Assembly: GCA_019918135.1 (NCBI GenBank)
Contig: WBZZ01005603.1
Span: forward strand, 150,001-214,000
Direction: 5' to 3'
Origin: Paulinella micropora
Lineage: Eukaryota; Cercozoa; Imbricatea; Euglyphida; Paulinellidae
DNA length: 64,000 nucleotides
The notes under the pieces are model-generated. The model was given only the letters and a program-made list of their open reading frames with translations. It was not told the origin of the DNA and made no database searches. Of the stretch, positions 58,692 through 64,000 are shown piece by piece. Made by a program: the position numbers and the translations under genes. Within the stretch, counting starts at the first letter, position 1; each line of letters begins with the position of its first letter.

Positions 58692-59477
58692 ATGGACGGC
58701 AGACGGAGTTTGTTTGGCGAGGCGGGGCCGGAGGATGTAGAATGCGGAGAGGTCGTGATAACCTGCGAGGCGCAGACCCAGGCGGACCCGGCGCGACAAG
58801 TCCCTGGCTCGGCCGTCACGTGCTACAGCGGCGACAAGGCGGTCCAGGTGCAGACGTGCGACGTTGTCATCGCGAAGCGCAGCGACCTGGAGAGAGCGAT
58901 CGGGGAGCTGCCGCTGGTCACCAACGTAGCGACAAACTGGGATCGAGTGGACCCCCGCCAGCAAAGCGCGGTGGGCGGAGCTGAGGTACTGTGGAAGTTC
59001 ATGGGCGTGTGCGGGGAGGACGGCCTGTTACAGGGCAAGCAGGTGCGTGTGCAGACGCAGGGCGTGACGGACATGTACCTGCCGCACCTTAACTGCTCCC
59101 CCAAGTCCGAGTGGGCGCACGAAGACATGCTTTTTTATGCCCGGCTGCCGTACCCCGAGGAGCTGCCCCATCGGTGGGCGCTGCCCGCCAAGGAAGGGCA
59201 CTCCCGCGTCCTGCTGGAAGCGCACTGCCTGGCGGCGGCCGCGAACCAAGACCACGCCGGCTTCGCGCGCACGGACAAGCAGCAGGTGCAGGACTGGGCG
59301 CGCGTCTTGCGTACCCGCGAGACGACTCCGCCCGAGGCGCAACAGCTGTTCTCGCTGCTGAAACAGTGCGTCGTCGACTATGTCACGCGTGCGGCGCGCC
59401 GGGAGGACAACATCCAATACGTAGGACAGTGTGTGCGCCAGGGCTATTTTGGGGAAATGAGTCGGGTCTACATGTGA
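58692..59477 (+). CDS. Unknown 261-aa protein
   Basis: ATG 58,692 to TGA 59,477 in one frame. Composition is balanced, without signal peptide or membrane helix. The first 70 residues look beta-rich (GEVVITCEAQTQ, AVQVQTCDVVIAK); the later part is helical and Gln/Arg-rich (QQVQDWARVLRTRETTPPEAQQ). I know no family. A compact single-domain protein of this kind in a viral block could be a capsid accessory protein, but there is no sequence evidence for that. Confidence 0.7.
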   Translation: MDGRRSLFGEAGPEDVECGEVVITCEAQTQADPARQVPGSAVTCYSGDKAVQVQTCDVVIAKRSDLERAIGELPLVTNVATNWDRVDPRQQSAVGGAEVLWKFMGVCGEDGLLQGKQVRVQTQGVTDMYLPHLNCSPKSEWAHEDMLFYARLPYPEELPHRWALPAKEGHSRVLLEAHCLAAAANQDHAGFARTDKQQVQDWARVLRTRETTPPEAQQLFSLLKQCVVDYVTRAARREDNIQYVGQCVRQGYFGEMSRVYM

Positions 59478-59583
59478 AAAAAAAAGAGAGAGAGATTGCT
59501 GTTGCCAAATCTTAGTTTTCTTTTTGTTTTTTTAATTAAAAGCAGAAGACACAAAAAAAAAAAAGAGCCAGCAAGACTTCTAT
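59478..59583. terminator. Convergent 3' region with tttttttaattaaaag
   Basis: AT palindrome (59,529-59,541) flanked by A and T runs, ending both the 261-aa gene and the reverse gene at 59,584. Confidence 0.5.
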
Positions 59584-62500
59584 TTAAAAGGCACGGGGGG
59601 CGAAGGCCAATGCTTTTCTGTTCAGCAGGTGCGCTACATCGACAAAGGCTAGAGGTCCCGCCGCCGGGTCCAGCACGTCGCTTTTTTCCGTTTCCCCATT
59701 AAAGACCAAGCTCAAGATTTCTTTCAGTGCGTCAGTGTAACAAGTGTAATTGTGCTCAAGGTTGCCAAACAATCCGTGTGTATCGCCAGATGATGTTGCG
59801 TATGGAACAATTTTCTTCTTATACTCGTCCCTGGTCAAAGGAGGAATTTGTGTTTTGTCGCCATCTTCTCGACCGAGCGCTTTGTTTAGACGCGCGGCCG
59901 AGAGATCGGCCGAGAAATCCGGGCACAGCTGCAATCTCGTCGTGTCCCACCAAGCATTCTCTTTTGAAAGAGAAGTGGTCCATACTGCGCGCATCTCTTT
60001 GGCTCGATTCTCTTCGGCTAGATTCATGACAAGCAAAAGGTGTCCATTGCTCTGGATTTCCACCGCTCCAAGAACTGTGTAGCGAACTGAAGCACCATCG
60101 GCGCTGCTTGTGTGCACGTGTTCGTTGGTGTGCATGCAATAGTCCAGCGCCGCGTAGACTGCATGGTCTAGCGGCCTGAGCCATTCTTTGTTGTGGGCGC
60201 TGCCAAGCCGGCCAAGAATTTGTGTAGCCTCTTTGGGTTTGGTGTCTGCGAATTTCTTGCTAAATTCATTCAGGAAATTTTCAAGGAAGTTCACATCCTC
60301 CGCCGCTTGTTGTCGGTTTGGCCCAGTCATTTCCCTGAGGGTTTGATCTGCCAGGATCAAGCAGTCTCGATAGGTTTGGTACGGAAGGAGTGTTTCCTTG
60401 TCGTTGTCCGAGGAGAATACAGAGCTCAGTGTCAAATTTCTTTGCAGAAAATTAACCCGACCTGTGTGCCTGATGATGGCGTTGACTGCTTTGACCAGCC
60501 AGGGTACAAATTCTGCGTACAGATGATAGGGGCCGGAGCCACTGACTGCACCCGTCTGGCGTTGAAGGAGCCTTGCGGGCACCCGTAACAGGCTGTCGCC
60601 CGTGGCGCTTTCAACCTCGCTCTTTAGATCGGCTACTTTTTTGCTAAAGTGTTGCATCCAGTTGCTGTACGTTGGCATGGGGTGCACTTGGTATCGCTTT
60701 ACGGTCGACGACGACGACTGTTCTGCTGCTGCATCATCATTATCGGGCTTATTTAGCAAAACGAAAACGCGCAGAGCGGGGAATACGCCCATAACAATGA
60801 GATTTTTTCCAGTGATGGGACGGATGATAGATTCGTCCGCCGGGTTTTGTTTGATAAATTCTTCTAGCTTGTCGACATTCTTGCTTGCGGGTTTGGTGGG
60901 ATCTGACTTCTGGAGTTCTTTCGTCGTCATGCTCCGAGTAGTCATTCTCCCTCCTGCAGTAAGATTTTTTTGTTCTTTGGGATCAGGTTGTGGTTGTTGT
61001 TTCGGAGTGTCTTTTTTGCTTCTCTTAGCCTGTACTTTTGTCGTCTCAGCCATAGTGTCGCCTCCAGAGCCTTTTGGTTTGGTTCTTCCCCCTTTTTGCC
61101 TGTCTTCCACCACCGGTTCCTCTTTCACTGGCGGTTTCGGTTCTGTGACTGGAATCGCTGGAGCGGGGGGTACACTCGTTCGAGAAGAAGCAGAGCTGTC
61201 TGACGTACTGGATTTTGTGCTATTTGTGACTTCTGCTCCTTTGGCCGTCGGATCTGGCTCTAGCTCTGGCTTAGGTGTTTGTGTTTTGCTCCTCTTCTTC
61301 CGCGCTCTCGCTTTCTCTTCTTCTTCTTCTTCTTCTGCTTTTCGCCGCAGCAGTTGATCTTGTTCTTCTTCTCGTCGCCGCTCTTCCTCTTCCTTGTATT
61401 TGTCTTCTTCTTCTTCTTCTTCCGTAGGAGATATCGGTAATTTTTCTGCGCCGTCCGACCCTACTCTCTCTTCGCCACTGCCGCCCGTCTTTTCCTTCTC
61501 GCGGGAGATCACTTGTCCCAATAGATCCGGCGATAACGCTTTGCTCATGACCTCCATGCTGTTACTTTCACCCCAGACTTGTAACATTTCCAGCATAACA
61601 CCAACGCAATGTACCAAATCGGTGGGGATGTCAGAGTCGGGCGTGGAAAAAGCCCCCCGCACCGACTCGATAAATTTCTTATTGAAGTTAGCTCTGCTGA
61701 TTTTAAAGCTTTTCACCCGCAAAACCCCATCTTTGTAATCAAATCCTGTTGCAATCTCCTCTGAAGAGCTTGGTGAAGAGCTTGATAAGCTCGGTGTACA
61801 GATGGAGGATTGCAGAAGCAGTGCGAGTTCGTCAGATGCAGGGGCTTTGTCGTCAGTCGAGGTTCCCTTCGTCTCAGCTACTGCTCTAGCAAAGTAGCTA
61901 GCCAAAACACAAAGTGGGTGGCTCCAGCCAGATTAGGACTGTTATTAGTCCAAGTATCGCCCTCTTGCCAAATAGATGCCAAAGTGGGTATTACCATCTC
62001 GTCCGCCCTGATGTCTATCCACCCTTTCACAACGGATTTTCTGTCCGCTTTTTTGGCATCCCTCATTTGCGAAAGCAACATACTCGTCGAAGTATTTCTC
62101 TGCAATAGCACTTTGCTGTCACTATTCAAGCCACCCGGCCCTCGCGTGTAGTTGCTTCCAATCTGGATGTAGTGTATATTCTGCCAGATATCCAAGGGAG
62201 CGACGTGTACATTTTCCCCCTGGGCGCCATCCCACTGATCGAGGTAGTGTTTAACAAATAACTCGGTGATCATCCGGGGGGTCCACCACTTAAAGTTTGG
62301 TTCTTTTCTGATTTTGTCCATTACACGTAGCAAGGCAATGACGATTCGGGTCCAAGCAGTCTTGTACGAAGCGGCAGGTTTTGTAAGGAATCAGGGGCCA
62401 ACCACCAGAGGTGGCCCTGGTAAGGATGTTAGTACCACGCTCGAATCACTGGGCTTCTGTTTTGCCGTATGATCCTGCTCCCAACACAGCGTGTCGAATA

Positions 62501-62660
62501 ACACAATGTTGTCTGTGTCTGCCTTAAACCGCAATTCGCAGAGAGCGCAAAGGATGCGAGCAAATACAAGAACATAAGGCGGCGACGGCTCTGAACCATC
62601 CTCAGTCGTACTACCAAACTCCTTCCACAAAGACCTCGCCGCATTCCAAAGTCTTTCCAT
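59584..62660 (-). CDS. Unknown large protein, broken by one stop and one frame change
   Basis: ATG 62,660 (MERLWNAARSLWKEFGS) begins a frame with a TGA at 62,391; the same frame reopens at once (KPAASYKTAWTRIVIALLR) to about 61,880, where coding passes to a second frame that runs to 59,584. The 773-aa frame has no ATG at its head (it starts with TTG), which supports one protein of about 1,020 aa. The middle is a long low-complexity region of Glu/Lys/Ser/Thr (EEEEEDKYKEEEERRREEE, then Lys/Pro-rich). The C-terminal 400 residues are globular (MPTYSNWMQHFSKKVADLK, WTTSLSKENAWWDTTRL). No family recognised. Confidence 0.6.
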
Positions 62661-62894
62661 GTCGTTAGCACCTCAGTGGCTTGTGCGAAAGCTCCTGTCT
62701 TCTTAGTTATGTATGTTAGGCCGATGAGGGGGGGGGGGGGAGGAAAGTGGGGGCGGGGGGGGAAGGGGACGAGGAGAGAGAGGGGGGAAGGGGAGAACGG
62801 AGAGAGAGAGAAAGAGAGGGAGGGAGGAGGGGGGGGGGGGGAAACCTCGAAACATCCCCCCTTCCCCTCTCCCCCCCCCCCTCCTGCTGCGCTC
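62661..62894. promoter_or_regulatory. G-rich tract (C/CT-rich on the coding strand)
   Basis: From 62,727 to 62,885 the forward strand is nearly all purine then all C; read from the reverse ATG at 62,660 it is a CT-rich upstream tract like those at other starts. Confidence 0.5.
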
Positions 62895-63716
62895 CTATAT
62901 CCTCTTTCCCAGGGACAAAAGAGAGGGCTGTACATGCGCGAGTTTTTCGCGTTCGAACGCGTGTAGGTTTACAACAACCCACGCACGGGGGCCATAGCCG
63001 CCAAGCAGAAAGCGAGGCGTCGTAGTGAGCAAGGAGTTGTACAAGGCTAAAGTTTCGGGTATCAGCTGCGGGACCGCTATGTCAGCTGGCACCTGCTGCC
63101 TGTCAGAGGCTAGCAACAGCAGGAAGTAGCCCCAGATCCAACGCAGCCCACCCACAACCAGTAGTTGGGCAAGAAGCGCAGCAAAGCTGCGCAGGCAGGC
63201 AGCCTCCGAGCAAGGGCCAGGCAATTGCGCAAGCCAAAGTCTGTAGATCAGGCTGCGGTCGCCGAGGCGCCAGACCCTTTCGAGAAACAGCCTGCGCTGC
63301 ATGGTAGGCAGGCAGAGCGGTGCACAGGTGCATTTTGTAGGCACCGCAAGGGCCAGGGCGGGCAGGCCTGACACGTAGGAGACTCGCGCGCGGCCCTCGG
63401 ACCAGGACCTAGCGCGCAAGGGCCCTCCGTGCTGCAGGTCGTCCGCGGATGCCTCTAGGTCAAGGAAGGAAGTAAGCAAACCCGTCAACGGACAGGTGCC
63501 CTGTCGTGCGCAGCCATTGGATTTGTGACAGTAGTGCAGGGCCCCCGAGACGAGGCAGGCCGACCAAAGCGAGCCGCGCCCACCGCGCACCCACCCGCAA
63601 GCACGGCTGCAGGTATGGCTTCTTTCCGCCGGGCTTCTGTTCCTGGCGGGGGAGGCCCAACACATAATGAACTGAGCAGCGCAATCAAATAACGGACCGC
63701 CAAGTTGCCAATCCAT
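62895..63716 (-). CDS. Unknown protein, 273 aa, uncertain
   Basis: ATG 63,716 (MDWQLGGPLFDCAAQF) and one frame to 62,895. The second half looks like real protein (RSLIYRLWLAQLPGP, WIWGYFLLLLASDRQQ, LIPETLALYNSLLTTTPRFL), but the first 100 residues are Cys/Gly/Arg-rich and competing frames on the same strand (63,485-63,784 with an IGNLAVRYLIALLSSLCVG hydrophobic start) look equally good, so a frame break near 63,450 is possible. Function unknown. Confidence 0.45.
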   Translation of the reverse strand: MDWQLGGPLFDCAAQFIMCWASPARNRSPAERSHTCSRACGWVRGGRGSLWSACLVSGALHYCHKSNGCARQGTCPLTGLLTSFLDLEASADDLQHGGPLRARSWSEGRARVSYVSGLPALALAVPTKCTCAPLCLPTMQRRLFLERVWRLGDRSLIYRLWLAQLPGPCSEAACLRSFAALLAQLLVVGGLRWIWGYFLLLLASDRQQVPADIAVPQLIPETLALYNSLLTTTPRFLLGGYGPRAWVVVNLHAFEREKLAHVQPSLLSLGKRI

Positions 63717-63784
63717 GGGGTAGCGCGCTGCTTTTCCTTTTTGCTGTTGCACAAGAATCTTCCGCGTTCTGAAAACTGAGGCAA

Positions 63785-63870
63785 AAGAGAAAGAGACAGA
63801 AGAGGGGGGGGGGGGAGAAACGGGGGGGGGGGGGAGGGGAGGGAGGGGGGAGGGAGGGAGAGAGAGAGAG

Positions 63871-63904
<34 letters not shown>

Positions 63905-64000
63905 GGGGGGGGGGGGGGGGGGGGGAAAGGGAGGAGAGAGCCGCTGCCCCCGGCAGCGGCCGGGCTCTCTTATACTAAAGGCAGATACCTGCAGCAGCCT
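63785..64000. repeat. Poly-G tracts and inverted repeat at the window edge
   Basis: Purine tract with G runs longer than 25 bases, upstream of the reverse gene. At 63,934-63,970 gagagccgctgcccccggca and its complement form a hairpin (gagagcc...ggctctc). Such runs are error-prone in sequencing. Confidence 0.6.

Noticed and set aside
59584..61905. 773-aa ORF as a complete gene
   Set aside because: Its first codon is TTG and good coding sequence continues upstream in another frame.
1..64000. tRNA or rRNA genes
   Set aside because: No cloverleaf with TTCRANNC/CCA context or rRNA core sequence was noticed; a covariance scan would be needed to exclude them fully.
1..64000. Polinton, adintovirus or mitochondrial origin
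   Set aside because: No protein-primed polymerase, packaging ATPase or organelle gene was recognised, and spliceosomal introns and LTR elements argue for a nuclear setting.

Overview
The window looks like eukaryotic nuclear DNA that carries a long GC-rich block resembling a large DNA virus or an integrated virus. Eukaryotic signs are a 425-codon gene with three phase-consistent GT-AG introns (18,693-20,308), an SH3 terminal exon, AATAAA/ATTAAA signals after stop codons, a decayed Ty1/Copia retrotransposon and long microsatellites. Virus-like signs on the right are dense genes on both strands with short spacers, an mRNA-capping guanylyltransferase-like protein, an H4-like histone-fold protein, two neighbouring tyrosine recombinases and several large proteins with no recognised relatives. 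No capsid, polymerase or packaging gene was recognised, so no viral family is assigned.

Layout. 1-2.6 kb: TTAC, CATA and CT microsatellites around the SH3 exon. 2.6-6.5 kb: AT-rich spacer, a probable LTR and a broken reverse-strand Copia pol. 6.5-9.9 kb: a GC-rich block starts abruptly with an unknown 481-aa protein, a six-finger C2H2 protein and a 3'-truncated 351-aa protein. 9.9-39.2 kb: a mosaic of dispersed repeats, G/C homopolymers and gene wreckage. At least seven broken pieces of one Fanzor (eukaryotic TnpB-like RNA-guided nuclease) family lie here, with remnants of Deg protease, Sel1 and kinase genes. Among them are a few largely whole genes: a membrane protein, a Cys-rich protein, a spliced EF-hand/crystallin/phospholipase-A2-like gene, a large kinase-like protein and two small coiled proteins. 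39.3-64 kb: compact virus-like genes (GH105-like hydrolase, TPR, Cys-rich, H4-like histone, four-TM protein, capping enzyme, 1188-aa protein, BspA-like surface protein, RRM protein, two tyrosine recombinases and four unknown proteins).

The most unusual feature is a family of roughly 25 small GC elements, each made of two palindromes (a GGGGGGC..GCCCCCC arm pair and a CAGCCCGC..GCGGGCTG arm pair). They sit at matching places in several Fanzor copies. Where copies can be compared, an element often stands in place of 100-250 bases of missing coding sequence. The mosaic also has a recurring module order (R1-R5-CCCCGTTTT array-R4-R6-Fanzor), and R3, R4 and R5 are diverged versions of one sequence. 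In the right block most start codons lie behind a C- or CT-rich tract on the coding strand. Many genes change reading frame once or twice; assembly indels, decay and very short introns cannot be separated by eye.
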